Below, piece after piece: positions 37,671 through 47,091 of a DNA stretch of 64,000 nucleotides. The translations under genes were made by a program, and so were the position numbers. The DNA comes from Stentor roeselii (lineage: Eukaryota; Ciliophora; Heterotrichea; Heterotrichida; Stentoridae). Each line of letters begins with the position of its first letter. Within the stretch, counting starts at the first letter, position 1. The DNA lies in assembly GCA_006503475.1 (NCBI GenBank), contig RSEH01000177.1, positions 1 through 64,000 on the forward strand, in the 5' to 3' direction. The notes below the pieces were generated by a model. That model saw nothing but the letters and a program-made list of their open reading frames with translations, was not told the DNA's origin and made no database searches.

Positions 37671-38893
37671 ATGGATGATGGTTTCGAAGGGTGTTGGATG
37701 TGGTTTGATGATGAGTTCAAGGATTAGAATTTTAAGTACTTTTAGAAAGGTCACCAAAGCCTTCACTGAACTTAAACTTGAAGAAAAGAGTTCACAGAAC
37801 GAAATCAGAAAAACATTCATGAGCCACTTATGCCGATTATAAGAGGAAATATTAAAGAAGTCAAAAACTAATCAACCAGTAGATGACTCCGTTGAAAGCT
37901 ACTCCAGCAATCTAAAAATCTGATTTGAAAACTTTACATCATATTCAATCACTCCATGAATAGTTTATTCACTCAAGATCGAGCTTGCAGGGAGACATCA
38001 GTGAAAATTTGTAATTTGATAAGAAAAATATCACTTCAGGCCTTTATTAAGTCAACTCTTGATAAAGACCTGGCATAGGAGGAGAGAGATAAAATGTTTT
38101 GACAGAAATGATGATAATGATATTGACGAAATATTAAAAATTAATTTCTTTTAATATTCATCATCACTAGCTTTAGTTTCGACAAGGAAGAAACATCCTA
38201 GATAATATTTTAAATAATTTTCATAAATTAGAATCAGAAAAACGACTATTTTTTTTTTGAATTCAAAAACAACTGAAGTAACTCTTAGAATTGTAATAAA
38301 TTAGTCAAGCTCTCTAAGTTAGCTTCTTTTAAAGCCAGACAGTCTAAATAAGGTCATAATTTGAGATCATGGGTCAGTTTGTCTTAATGAAGAGACATAG
38401 AATATGTCTAAATGAACTATTTATCTTCTGCGTATTAAATATTTAACCAAACATCATTGGCATCAACTCGATTTTCAATCAATTAAAAGGAAGTAACACC
38501 TTTAACTAATGAAGGCCTATCAAAATTGCTTAAGTCAACAGCAAACACGACTTGACAGAATTTCTGAAGTAGTGATGAATTCAATTTCAAGAGTTTTTCT
38601 TCTTATTTGAAAGAACTTCTTGACTTTAATATCAGAGGCTATCGTGCTCAACTTGAAACTAGAGGAAAGTCCTTATAAAGCCTTAAAATCCTCAATTTCT
38701 TAGTCTTCAAATTATCTGGTGTCAATGAAGAGTCTTTAAATACCTAAATAAAACAGTGAAGTACGCTTTTCAGTTGGAAACAAGAAAGTTAGTCTTAAAA
38801 AAGTATTATTCGTATTTAAATCCAATATTCTCTAACATTAGAGCTACCAAAGGCATCATATCGAAAATACTGATAAAAATTATTTTGAAGTAA
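37671..38893 (+). pseudogene. Decayed copy of the 503-aa gene (copy A)
   Basis: Homologous to 41504-43015. The start context TTTATATTTAATGGAT is shared. Then 37745-37830 reads like 41580-41665 (GGTCACCAAAG..TTCAC..A..TTAAACTTGAAG.A.AAGAGTTCAC), and 38640-38670 matches the CAACTTGAAACTAGAG block of the intact gene at 42753. Many small deletions, frameshifts and stops are visible, and the total length is about 290 bases shorter than the intact gene. Both ends of the fossil are fixed by the intact IQ gene before it and the prenyl synthase after it. Confidence 0.9.
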
Positions 38894-38923
38894 GAAAAAA
38901 AACGCATATATCGATAAATTATA

Positions 38924-39979
38924 ATGTTAGTGTTTCGATGGTCATCTACAAAGTTTTTGGATAATTACCTGCAGCTACTGAAAACAACTGGATTCGAAAT
39001 GATTCTTCCAAAAGAAGTTAATCACTCTAATATGGGTTTTTCCAGTGATTTCGACACTGCAGCAATAACCAAAAGTTTTGCAATCCCCACCTACGATATG
39101 CTTGAAAGAGGTGGAAAAGCTTGGAGGGCCAGCTCATCCATAATGATATCTGATATGCTCGGCCTTCCTCGAGACGAAATGCTTCCTCTTGCCCAATGTG
39201 TTGATTTCATTCATAATGCGACGCTAATCCATGATGACCTAGAAGATAAAAGTCTGAAAAGAAGAGGCAAGCCTTGCACTTATTTATTATTTGGGGTGGA
39301 TAGGACAGTTAACACTGGAAGTGCCTGTTATTTTGCAGCTTTGAGTTACTTTTATAAGACAAGTTTCAGTAAAGAAGTCAAAGATGAACTTATCAAGGCG
39401 ACGATTGACGAGATGATGATGATACATTTGGGACAAGCAACTGATATTGAATGGAACAACAGCGACTATATCCCCACTCAAGAGCAGTATATTAGAATGA
39501 TCTGCAACAAGACCGGAGTCCTTTCTCGACTTGGAGTAAGGTATCCTCTCATTGTTGCTCAGTCCGATTCTCACATCAGCTCTGCTGTAATTGAACATGC
39601 AAACAACGTTGGCATAAGTTTTCAAATTATCGACGATTTGATCAATCTCAGATCTGAAGAATATGCCAAAGGACGCAGCTATGTCGGAGAGGATATCACT
39701 GAAGGCAAAAAAACCTTGATGGTCATTCGTGCCATTCAACAAAGACCTGAAAAAGCGGAAAGACTTAAAGAGATCTTGAGTATGAAGACTAATAACATTG
39801 AATTAGTCAACGAGGCTCTTGATATCATCAAGTCAACTGACGCTTTTCAGTATTGTGAAGACTTTGGATTTGACATCATTCAGAAAAGCTGGAAAAAAGT
39901 CGATGAAATCTTTCCTGAGTCTCAGGCAAAGCAAGATTTACATGATTTAACTTTTATGCTTAGTAGCAGGAAGGCGTAA
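38924..39979 (+). CDS. Polyprenyl synthase, GGPPS-like (copy A)
   Basis: The product (351 residues) has both aspartate-rich motifs of trans-prenyltransferases: IHDDLED at 102-108 (first DDxxD) and FQIIDDLINL at 233-242, whose last acidic position is Asn. RGGKAWR (IPP binding) and GQATDIEW are also present. DD-L-I-NL resembles the DDYANL motif of eukaryotic geranylgeranyl diphosphate synthases, so a C20 product is likely, though C15 or longer cannot be excluded. About 48 of 351 residues differ from copy B at 43041 by my hand count, roughly 86 percent identical. Both look functional. The acetoacetyl-CoA thiolase upstream feeds the same pathway. Confidence 0.9.
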   Translation: MLVFRWSSTKFLDNYLQLLKTTGFEMILPKEVNHSNMGFSSDFDTAAITKSFAIPTYDMLERGGKAWRASSSIMISDMLGLPRDEMLPLAQCVDFIHNATLIHDDLEDKSLKRRGKPCTYLLFGVDRTVNTGSACYFAALSYFYKTSFSKEVKDELIKATIDEMMMIHLGQATDIEWNNSDYIPTQEQYIRMICNKTGVLSRLGVRYPLIVAQSDSHISSAVIEHANNVGISFQIIDDLINLRSEEYAKGRSYVGEDITEGKKTLMVIRAIQQRPEKAERLKEILSMKTNNIELVNEALDIIKSTDAFQYCEDFGFDIIQKSWKKVDEIFPESQAKQDLHDLTFMLSSRKA

Positions 39980-40429
39980 ATAAAGAGTTTAGGGTGATAA
40001 GGAGTTTATTGGAGTATTGGCACAAATAAAGAGGTGATTTTATTGAAGGTAAAATTCAAAAGTTTATTTGATCAGAAACAGCTATTTCTAAATCTAGCCA
40101 AAAGTCTGAAGGCATGATTGTAGCCTCAAGTCTGAATTAACCTGGAAAATTTTCAAATGTGACCATCACCCTCAGGACCACCAAAAATATATAAAATTGA
40201 AAATCTTTCAAGTGAAACCACCTTGATAGGAAAATAGAATGGATCGAGTTCTAAAAGGATCTAAAAAGTTCAAAATTACTAATAATGAATTTTAATTAGA
40301 ATACTTAGAATTGTCTTTCTGTCGTTATTTGTATCGTAATCATAATATAATAAATAAAACGAATCATTTTTTTTTTTCAAATGGAATTTCACTCAATTAT
40401 ATTTTTCTGAGATATCAGAGTTTAACTCC

Positions 40430-40638
40430 AAAACTTTATCAAATAATTCTTTCATTTCTCATTCTTTGTGAAGACTTCATTGCGCAGAAGGTGATTTCTG
40501 CTAATATCGAACTAAATAAGTTAAAACTAGAAAGAATACTGAATTCGCTAAGCAGTCTCAATAGTCTTCTTAATCCAAAAGCTCAATCAGTATGTCAAAC
40601 GTTTTCAACCAATAAACGAAAAGCGAAGAGATGAAATT
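40430..40638 (+). pseudogene. Truncated copy of gene X (copy B)
   Basis: From 40465 the sequence matches the 3' end of gene X: CTTTGTGAAGACTTCATT.G.CAGAAGGTG.TTC is shared with 36674 onward, and the translation CEDFIAQKVISANIELNKLK matches CEDFIGQKVVPADIELNALR. The region before 40430 shows at most a weak match, so the duplication probably started inside gene X and this copy never had a complete 5' end. Confidence 0.85.
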
Positions 40639-40664
40639 AATAAACTTGCGAATTTATCAATAAT

Positions 40665-41481
40665 CAGAAATCCTTAGAAAAAATTGAAAGAATCAAAGAG
40701 CTGTCAAAACTGTGCATAAAGAAAAACTGCTACCGTTCTTGATGAGATGAGTAGAACTAAGTTGCAGATTATTAGGGAAAAGTATCGAGAACGGTTATAA
40801 GCGAAAGAAAGAGAATATCTTTTCTTAAGTAAATTTCTTGTTGATGCTGTCTTGAAACTTTACTTTCGAAAACAACATCAGAATTTTATTGATACTCAAG
40901 TCTTCTGGCGCGGCAAAGCCGCGCGGAAAAAGAAGAAAAATTTAGATGCTCGAGAAGGTTGCAACAATCAAGACCTTTAAGTTGCCCCCTGACTAGTTTT
41001 ACTTAAAAATCATGAGAAGGATACGCTAAACTCGTCAAAAGGTCAAACTAAAGGAACTGGTGATGTGGAAGTAAAAGAAAGCATTCAAAGTTTCTCTTGA
41101 AAAAATTTATTTGGGAAAAACTACGACAACAATATTGAAGGGACCATCTGAGATTTAGAGAATTATCTAGAAAATAACCGAAAGAATATTTATTAAAATA
41201 CGAACTGTTTTGTTGAGGACTCCACTGCTGAAGAACTTGAAAGATGCATTAGAGTGAATTTTTTGACACGAAAATGGTGAATAAATCTTGAATGGGGCGA
41301 TAGCATTAAAGCTTTTGGGTGTGATATAATTAAAAGATTCAAAGAATAAACTCTAATTTTTTAAGAAAGAAAAACACTCGAAGGATAAAAGGAATAATTT
41401 TACAACTATCAATGTGTCTGCTGAATTGATTCATAGATGACTTTTCCTTCTTACATACACCTGTAATTCGCTAAGTTTTAG
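40665..41481 (+). pseudogene. Decayed copy of the IQ gene (copy B)
   Basis: Homologous to 36872-37648: GTTCTTGATGAGATGAG.AGA, the TCGAGAACG block, AGAGAATATCTTTT.TTAAG, and the hairpin-bearing TGGCGCGGC.AAGCCGCGCGG are shared. Frameshifts, stops and an insert of about 80 bases near 41385-41465 break it; the last codons TTCGCTAAGTTTTAG are intact and are followed directly by the functional 503-aa gene. Confidence 0.9.
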
Positions 41482-41503
41482 GAATATTAATAGTCTATAT
41501 TTA

Positions 41504-43015
41504 ATGGATAAACTTTTTCAAGATATAGGCTTTTGTTCTGATATGAAGTTTCAGGCTTACGGGGCGAATTATTACTTTTGGAAAGTCACCAAAGAGTTCA
41601 CAGAGTTTAAACTTGAAGACAAGAGTTCACTAAACGAAATCATAAAAACATTCATCAACCACTTCAAACAATTGAAAAGAGGAAACGACAAAGAAGTGAA
41701 AAAATTAATCAGCCAATTCATGATAAGCATTAAAAGTTACTTCCGCAACCTAAAAATCGGATTTGAAGACTTTACAAATCATGTTCAATCACTTCATGAC
41801 GAGTTTTATTCACAAAAGATCGAATTAGTAAGAACAACATCAGTGAACATTTTAGAATCCGCTAAGAAAAAATTCCATTTCACGCCTTTACTAAGTCGTT
41901 TCTTGATAAAAGACGTGACATTAGAAGAACGAACAGATATATTTTTGACAGAAGCGATGATGATGGAAGTAATTAACCCTGAAAAAATCTCTACTTTATT
42001 TTTTGATAAATTTTCTTCATTCATCACTGGCTTCAGTCTCGACAAGGAAGAAATCATTTTAGAAATAATAAAGACCAACATGAAGAAATTTGAAGCAGAA
42101 GAAACAACAATTTTATACGGAATTGAAAGGCAACTGAAGCAAACCCTTATAAATTCAATTAACTCTTTAAAGCCCTGCAAATCAACTCTTTTAATAAAAC
42201 AACTGCCAGGTGTTAACAATCAGATCACAATGTGGGAAGTCTTGAGCGAGTTTGTATTAAATGATGAGGACCTGGAACTCAAACAAGTTCTTTCATTAGG
42301 TGGAAATGAAGTCCTTGCAACGATAGCCTTGAAAGAAACTAACCAAATCATCTGCGTGTTTTCGAAAGAACTGATTACTTTGATGAGTTCCACTACTATT
42401 GACGATTTCAGCACAGTCTTCGCTGATGGGTCCACTCGCGATAACCTGGTTTACTTCAGCAACTCAATCAGAAAAGCATTCATTGGTTATGAGCATGAAA
42501 ATCAGGTGATAGTCCGAAAAGAAATCAACTTTTTCAACCCTAGCATACCTGATATCAAGTCAGTTGTTTTAATCAACTCAAAGGAAGTCGCGTTTTTAAC
42601 TCGTGAGAACCAGTTTCGACTTGCTTTAATTGAAAGTAAAGCCGAGTCGACTGATGCTTCTGAAGTTATAATGAAGCCTTATTCAGACATCTTAATTTCC
42701 ACATGTAAGAACTTCTTGATCTTAACTTCATATTCAGAAGTTTTCGTTTTCAACTTGAAACTAGAGCCAGTGTTGATCGAGACCTCAAGTCCTCGATTTG
42801 TCCTTTTTTCAAAAGACTTACTGACTTGTGTTTTCAATGAAGAGTCTGGAGATACCTACGTAAAACAAGTGAAGTACCCATTTCAACTAGAAACTAAAGA
42901 ACAGTCATCAAGTAGTGCTTCTAGAATTTCAGTTCAATATTCCCGGACCTTGCAACTTGGCCGAGGCATTCTGAATGATTTGCTTACCGAGAAAAAGTTT
43001 TCAATGAAGAACTAA
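41504..43015 (+). CDS. 503-residue unknown protein (intact in copy B)
   Basis: The product starts at ATG 41504 (MDKLFQDIGFCSDMKF). The first half is helical, with heptad-type segments (VKKLISQFMISIKSYFRNLK, LERTDIF). The second half is beta-rich with a repeating pattern of short strands (EVLATIALKETNQIICVFS, SKEVAFLTRENQFRLALI), consistent with a beta-propeller or similar. No catalytic motif is seen and I recognise no family. Survival of only this copy while the twin at 37671-38893 decays shows that the gene is under constraint. Confidence 0.7.
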   Translation: MDKLFQDIGFCSDMKFQAYGANYYFWKVTKEFTEFKLEDKSSLNEIIKTFINHFKQLKRGNDKEVKKLISQFMISIKSYFRNLKIGFEDFTNHVQSLHDEFYSQKIELVRTTSVNILESAKKKFHFTPLLSRFLIKDVTLEERTDIFLTEAMMMEVINPEKISTLFFDKFSSFITGFSLDKEEIILEIIKTNMKKFEAEETTILYGIERQLKQTLINSINSLKPCKSTLLIKQLPGVNNQITMWEVLSEFVLNDEDLELKQVLSLGGNEVLATIALKETNQIICVFSKELITLMSSTTIDDFSTVFADGSTRDNLVYFSNSIRKAFIGYEHENQVIVRKEINFFNPSIPDIKSVVLINSKEVAFLTRENQFRLALIESKAESTDASEVIMKPYSDILISTCKNFLILTSYSEVFVFNLKLEPVLIETSSPRFVLFSKDLLTCVFNEESGDTYVKQVKYPFQLETKEQSSSSASRISVQYSRTLQLGRGILNDLLTEKKFSMKN

Positions 43016-43040
43016 AACGGATATATTAGAATAGATTATA

Positions 43041-44096
43041 ATGTTTTTGTCTCGAAGGTCATCTATGAAGTTTTTGGATAATTATCTCCAGCTATTGAAA
43101 AACACTGGCTTCGAGATGATCCTTCCTAAAGAAGTTACTCATTCGAATATGGGATTTTCCAGTGATTTTGATACTGCTGCCATTACCAAGTGCTATGCAG
43201 TACCCACTCATGATATGCTAGAAAGAGGAGGAAAAGCTTGGAGGGCCAGCTTATCCATGATGATCTCTGATATACTCGGCCTTCCTCGAGAGCAAATGCT
43301 TCCTCTTGGCCAATGTGTTGATTTCATCCACAATGCAGTGCTGATCCATGATGACCTTGAAGATAAAAGCTTAAAAAGAAGAGGGAAGTCTTGCACTTAT
43401 TTACTTTACGGTGTTGACAGAGCAGTTAACTCTGGAAGTGCTTGTTATTTCTCAGCTTTGAGCTATTTATACAAGACAAGTTTTAGTAAAGAAGTCAAAG
43501 ATGAACTCATCAAGGCAACTATTGATGAAATATTTTTGATGCATTTAGGACAAGCAACTGATATTGAATGGAACAACAACGACTATATCCCCACCCCAGA
43601 CCAGTATTTTAGAATGATTTGTAATAAAACTTCAGTCCTTTCTCGACTTGGAGTCAGGTATCCTCTCATTGTTGCTCAGTCTGATTCTCGTATCAGCTCT
43701 GCAGTAATTGAACATGCAGACAACATTGGCATCAGCTTTCAAATCACTGACGATTTAATCAATCTCACATCTGAAGAATACGCTAAAGGACGTAGTTATG
43801 TCGGAGAAGATATCACTGAAGGTAAAAAAACTTTGATGGTCATTCGCGCCATGCAGCAAAGACCTGAAAAAGCAGCAAGACTCAAGGAAATCTTGAGTAT
43901 GAGGACTAATAACATTCAACTAGTCAACGAGGCTCTTGACATCATCAAGTCAACTGACGCTTTAAAGTATTGTGAAGACTTTGGAAATGAAGTCATTCAG
44001 AAAAGCTGGAAAAAAGTCGATGAAATCTTTCCTGAGTCTCAGGCAAAACGAGATTTACATGATTTAACTTTTATGCTAAGTAGCAGAAAGGCGTAA
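43041..44096 (+). CDS. Polyprenyl synthase, GGPPS-like (copy B)
   Basis: The product (351 residues, the same length as copy A) retains IHDDLED, FQITDDLINL, RGGKAWR and GQATDIEW, so both copies should be active. Differences cluster at the N-terminus (MFLSRRSSMKF versus MLVFRWSSTKF) and at residues 164-167 (IFLM versus MMMI), which lie near the chain-length pocket in trans-prenyltransferases; a shift in product length is possible. Its start lies 25 bases after the stop of the 503-aa gene. Confidence 0.9.
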   Translation: MFLSRRSSMKFLDNYLQLLKNTGFEMILPKEVTHSNMGFSSDFDTAAITKCYAVPTHDMLERGGKAWRASLSMMISDILGLPREQMLPLGQCVDFIHNAVLIHDDLEDKSLKRRGKSCTYLLYGVDRAVNSGSACYFSALSYLYKTSFSKEVKDELIKATIDEIFLMHLGQATDIEWNNNDYIPTPDQYFRMICNKTSVLSRLGVRYPLIVAQSDSRISSAVIEHADNIGISFQITDDLINLTSEEYAKGRSYVGEDITEGKKTLMVIRAMQQRPEKAARLKEILSMRTNNIQLVNEALDIIKSTDALKYCEDFGNEVIQKSWKKVDEIFPESQAKRDLHDLTFMLSSRKA

Positions 44097-44173
44097 TTAA
44101 GAGTTTAGGGTGATAAGGGATTTATTGGAGGATTAGAGGATTGAAGTGTTTAGATTTTTTTAGGTTAGAAAAA

Positions 44174-44533
44174 TTATGATGTTGAAGAATAGGAAATTCC
44201 TTCTTCGATATCCAAGCAGAAGGCTTCAGGGTCTGCTTCGGTATTTTCTTCGAAAGAAATCGCAGCATTAGTTTCAAAATCTGCCAGATCAGAAAGTGTT
44301 TGCGATTGCAAAGCACGACTGAGAGACAGCATCGTCTCAGAGACACTATCGGAACCATCAGTACTGGTCCAGCCTGGAAAATCTTTGAAACAAAGATCAG
44401 CTTCTGTAGGGGTATTAAAAGGGATGGCATTTTCAGATGATTGAAAAAAGTCCCAAAACTCATGTTTTATTGTCTTTGATTCGAAAAGTCTTTCAATAGT
44501 CTCAGCTGTTGTTATCTGTATGGTACTCGTCAT
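44174..44533 (-). CDS. Small acidic protein
   Basis: The product (119 residues) is acidic and rich in Ser, Thr and Glu, with an aromatic patch (HEFWDFFQSSEN, FPGWTSTDG) and no domain known to me. Start context is A-rich. It faces the F-box gene at 44619 head-to-head. The G+C content is higher than in the gaps, so I take it as a real gene, but only with fair confidence. Confidence 0.5.
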   Translation of the reverse strand: MTSTIQITTAETIERLFESKTIKHEFWDFFQSSENAIPFNTPTEADLCFKDFPGWTSTDGSDSVSETMLSLSRALQSQTLSDLADFETNAAISFEENTEADPEAFCLDIEEGISYSSTS

Positions 44534-44618
44534 TTATTATGATCAAAATATTACCAACTATTAAATCAATATCTCAAAAGCTTTCTTGTTCCATTCCTTC
44601 CTCTAAAATTTTACAATA

Positions 44619-45821
44619 ATGGACAAATTCTCTATTTTCCTGATTCGAGAAGTCCTGTCTTACCTGGACTTATCAGAAATCCTAGAATGTTCTTGTTTGA
44701 ATAAAAAATTCAAGAAACTTATAAAAAAACCTGACTTCTGGAATTTCTTATTCAAAGCAGAAAAAACCAGTTCTTACCACTCAGGACCTTTCTTCGACTT
44801 TAACAAGGCTTCGAAGTTGTTTCGAAATCTTTCTCTTGCGAACTCAGAGTTTTCATCTTACGAAGAAATGATAAAAATTTACTCATTCTTGCAAAATCCA
44901 GAGAAACTTGAGATAGTTTCAATATCTTCTTCAAGTCCAAGCTTTAAAGATACAAGTAAAAACTTTATCCACTATTGCAACTTGTTTCGTGTTTCAGTTT
45001 CAAGTGACTTAGAAGACAACGAGTCAGAGATTTTATTGGAACTTTCCGAGTTTTGCTTTATTTTTTCATTTAGCTTTAAAGTTTTCAGACTTATCAGTAA
45101 TCTGAGTGTGTTATTTGCGCCGAAACATGTAAAAGTATTGATTGGGGAGACTTCAGATAGTTTTAAATGGGAGTCTGAGACGTATGAAGTAGATTTATCA
45201 GAGAACTATAACACGATTTTGGTACTTCCTACACTGGTCACAGGAAAGTTCTTGAAAATAATTTTATCAGGTCATCAGTCAAAACACCTAGAAAGTAACT
45301 TATTCCAAACCACTCTTCAACATATCGAGTTGACAGGCCACCCCACGTCATTTAAAGGTGAATCGATTGTTTCTATAATAAAATCTCAGCAATTTTTCAA
45401 GATTTTAGCAAAAACTGAGCTTTTATCTCCTTTTTACTATGAAAGAGCTCTTCACTGTGGACTTCTGAAGAATTTTTTCGATGTTCTTCCTGAGTATAAT
45501 ACAGACATCGAGGCTTATTTTTACTTTAAATACTTTTCTAGTCTTGAACTCAAGACAAGAAGTTTCAGTAGCTTTGAACTTGTGGGAAACTACTTCTTTG
45601 ATCAAGGCGATTTACTTGCAGCTGAGAAGATTTTTTTTGATATTCGAGACCTGCGAAGAATGTCTCGATGCGAGCTGTTAAAACGGAAGTTCGAGAAACT
45701 GAAGCTGATAACAAAAGAAAATGATTCCAGATATCCAGACAAGAAGTTTCTTTTATTAGAAGCGAGAAAATTGGGAGGGCTTGAACTGGAAGATGAGCTT
45801 GTCATTCAGTTGCAGTTTTAA
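44619..45821 (+). CDS. F-box / beta-sandwich / TPR-like protein (paralogue of 62233-63438)
   Basis: The product (400 residues) starts with an F-box (FLIREVLSYLDLSEILECSC, residues 5-24, then KKFKKLIKKPDFWNFLF). The middle, about residues 130-250, reads like a discoidin/F5-8C-type beta-sandwich (HVKVLIGE...KWESETYEVDLSENYNTILV...TGKFLKIILSG). The C-terminus is helical with a TPR-like unit (SFELVGNYFFDQGDLLAAEKI). The gene at 62233-63438 has the same order. The F-box should bind SKP1; the beta-sandwich may select substrates. This domain order is not one I know from other lineages. Confidence 0.75.
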   Translation: MDKFSIFLIREVLSYLDLSEILECSCLNKKFKKLIKKPDFWNFLFKAEKTSSYHSGPFFDFNKASKLFRNLSLANSEFSSYEEMIKIYSFLQNPEKLEIVSISSSSPSFKDTSKNFIHYCNLFRVSVSSDLEDNESEILLELSEFCFIFSFSFKVFRLISNLSVLFAPKHVKVLIGETSDSFKWESETYEVDLSENYNTILVLPTLVTGKFLKIILSGHQSKHLESNLFQTTLQHIELTGHPTSFKGESIVSIIKSQQFFKILAKTELLSPFYYERALHCGLLKNFFDVLPEYNTDIEAYFYFKYFSSLELKTRSFSSFELVGNYFFDQGDLLAAEKIFFDIRDLRRMSRCELLKRKFEKLKLITKENDSRYPDKKFLLLEARKLGGLELEDELVIQLQF

Positions 45822-45844
45822 ACTAATCTCCCATTTACTCTTAC

Positions 45845-47035
45845 TTACCCCCACCAGCTGGGCTTCACGTTTACCCGGTTGTAAACTGGACGAATCGGTG
45901 GAAGACTAGCAGGCAGTTTGTCATACTGTTCTTTAAGCGCCTGGACTTGTTTTGCCACAGTATCTTGCTTAAAAGGGTTATGATAAGCAATATACGGTGG
46001 ATTATCTAATTTTTTCTTACATTTTTCATTTCGCCGGTCAATTCTATTAAGTCGATCAATTCTTTCAATAGGTTCCGTCACACTTTTCGGAGGACTATGA
46101 AAAGCTTCTGGGTACTTATGACTTATTTTCTGAGAGTTATAATTCGAAGCAGGAAGACTTTTCGTAAGAGCATTGATTTGCTTTGGAATTTTTATAGTAT
46201 TGAGTAGTTCATTTTGAGCTAGAGGCTCAGAAGTCTCACAATGTTTCAAAACAATCGGGTTAATCAACAGCTCTTCACAACTCGGACGATTCCTGGGGTC
46301 GACCTTTAACATCAACCGAATAATCCTTGAAAGATCTTCAGAGTACATATTTGGTATCGCTGGGTAATCGCCACTTATCACTTTCCTATACAAGCCCTTC
46401 ATGTCCATTGCCTGAAAAGGCGGACAAAGTGCAGCGACTTCATAAATAACGCATCCAAGGCTCCAAATATCCGACTTGGAATCATAAGGTTTGTCCTTCC
46501 ACACCTCAGGACTGGCGTAATAAGGAGTCCCTGTCTGAGTGTAAAGCAATCCCATCTTCGCCACTTTCGAAACATTCATATCTCCGATTTTAATGCAACC
46601 GTTTTGATTCAAGTAGACATTGGCGCATTTGATATCCCTGTGCAAAATACTCAAATCATGCAAAGCTTTCAGACCTTTTAAAGTCTGCACGAAGATGTCC
46701 CAGATTTCAGCTTCTGCGAAATGAGTTCGGCGCTTTTTTATCAATGAAATCTTTTGAAGTAGGTCTCCACCGTCAGCGAATTCAGTTATAAGGCAAAGCT
46801 GGTTGGAACCCTCGTCAATAAAAGCCTCTTTGAAGGTGATCACGTTGGGATGGGCGATAGAAGCTAAAATTCTGATTTCATTTACTGAATTTTCTCTTTC
46901 TTTTTCAGTCAATGATCCGAATTTCACCTTTTTTAAAGCGTAGATCATCCCGTCGCTTTTTCGTCGGACTTTGTGAACTTCTGAATAGGCTCCTTCGCCG
47001 ATTTTGTTTAAAATTTCAAAACTTTTGAGTGACAT
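45845..47035 (-). CDS. NEK-family protein kinase
   Basis: The product (396 residues) has a complete kinase fold: glycine loop IGEGAYSEV at 12-20, catalytic Lys35 in YALKK, HRDIKCANV at 132-140, GTPYYASPEVW and the DIWSLGCVIYE helix. The DFG motif reads DMN (152-154), as in the algal FA2/CNK branch of NEKs (usually DLN). The Asp is kept, so metal binding should remain. The C-terminal tail is basic and Pro-rich, with a coiled-coil-like NRIDRRNEKCKKK. NEKs of this branch act at basal bodies and cilia. Confidence 0.93.
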   Translation of the reverse strand: MSLKSFEILNKIGEGAYSEVHKVRRKSDGMIYALKKVKFGSLTEKERENSVNEIRILASIAHPNVITFKEAFIDEGSNQLCLITEFADGGDLLQKISLIKKRRTHFAEAEIWDIFVQTLKGLKALHDLSILHRDIKCANVYLNQNGCIKIGDMNVSKVAKMGLLYTQTGTPYYASPEVWKDKPYDSKSDIWSLGCVIYEVAALCPPFQAMDMKGLYRKVISGDYPAIPNMYSEDLSRIIRLMLKVDPRNRPSCEELLINPIVLKHCETSEPLAQNELLNTIKIPKQINALTKSLPASNYNSQKISHKYPEAFHSPPKSVTEPIERIDRLNRIDRRNEKCKKKLDNPPYIAYHNPFKQDTVAKQVQALKEQYDKLPASLPPIRPVYNRVNVKPSWWG

Positions 47036-47091
47036 GTTTTTTATTTAGTTTTAATTGTATTTAATGAAGGGTGATTTGGTTTTAGATAATT

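Larger units (their letters stand above)
36650..40005 (+). repeat. Segmental duplication, copy A (end of gene X to 3' flank of prenyl synthase)
   Basis: The order [3' end of gene X]-[IQ gene]-[503-aa gene]-[prenyl synthase]-[about 25 bases of 3' flank GAGTTTAGGGTGATAAGG] occurs here and again at 40430-44125. Copy A keeps the IQ and prenyl synthase genes intact and has a decayed 503-aa gene. Confidence 0.9.
40430..44125 (+). repeat. Segmental duplication, copy B
   Basis: Direct tandem copy of 36650-40005, offset 3.8 kb at its left end and 4.1 kb at its right end. Gene X (3' end) and the IQ gene are decayed; the 503-aa gene and prenyl synthase are intact. Confidence 0.9.
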
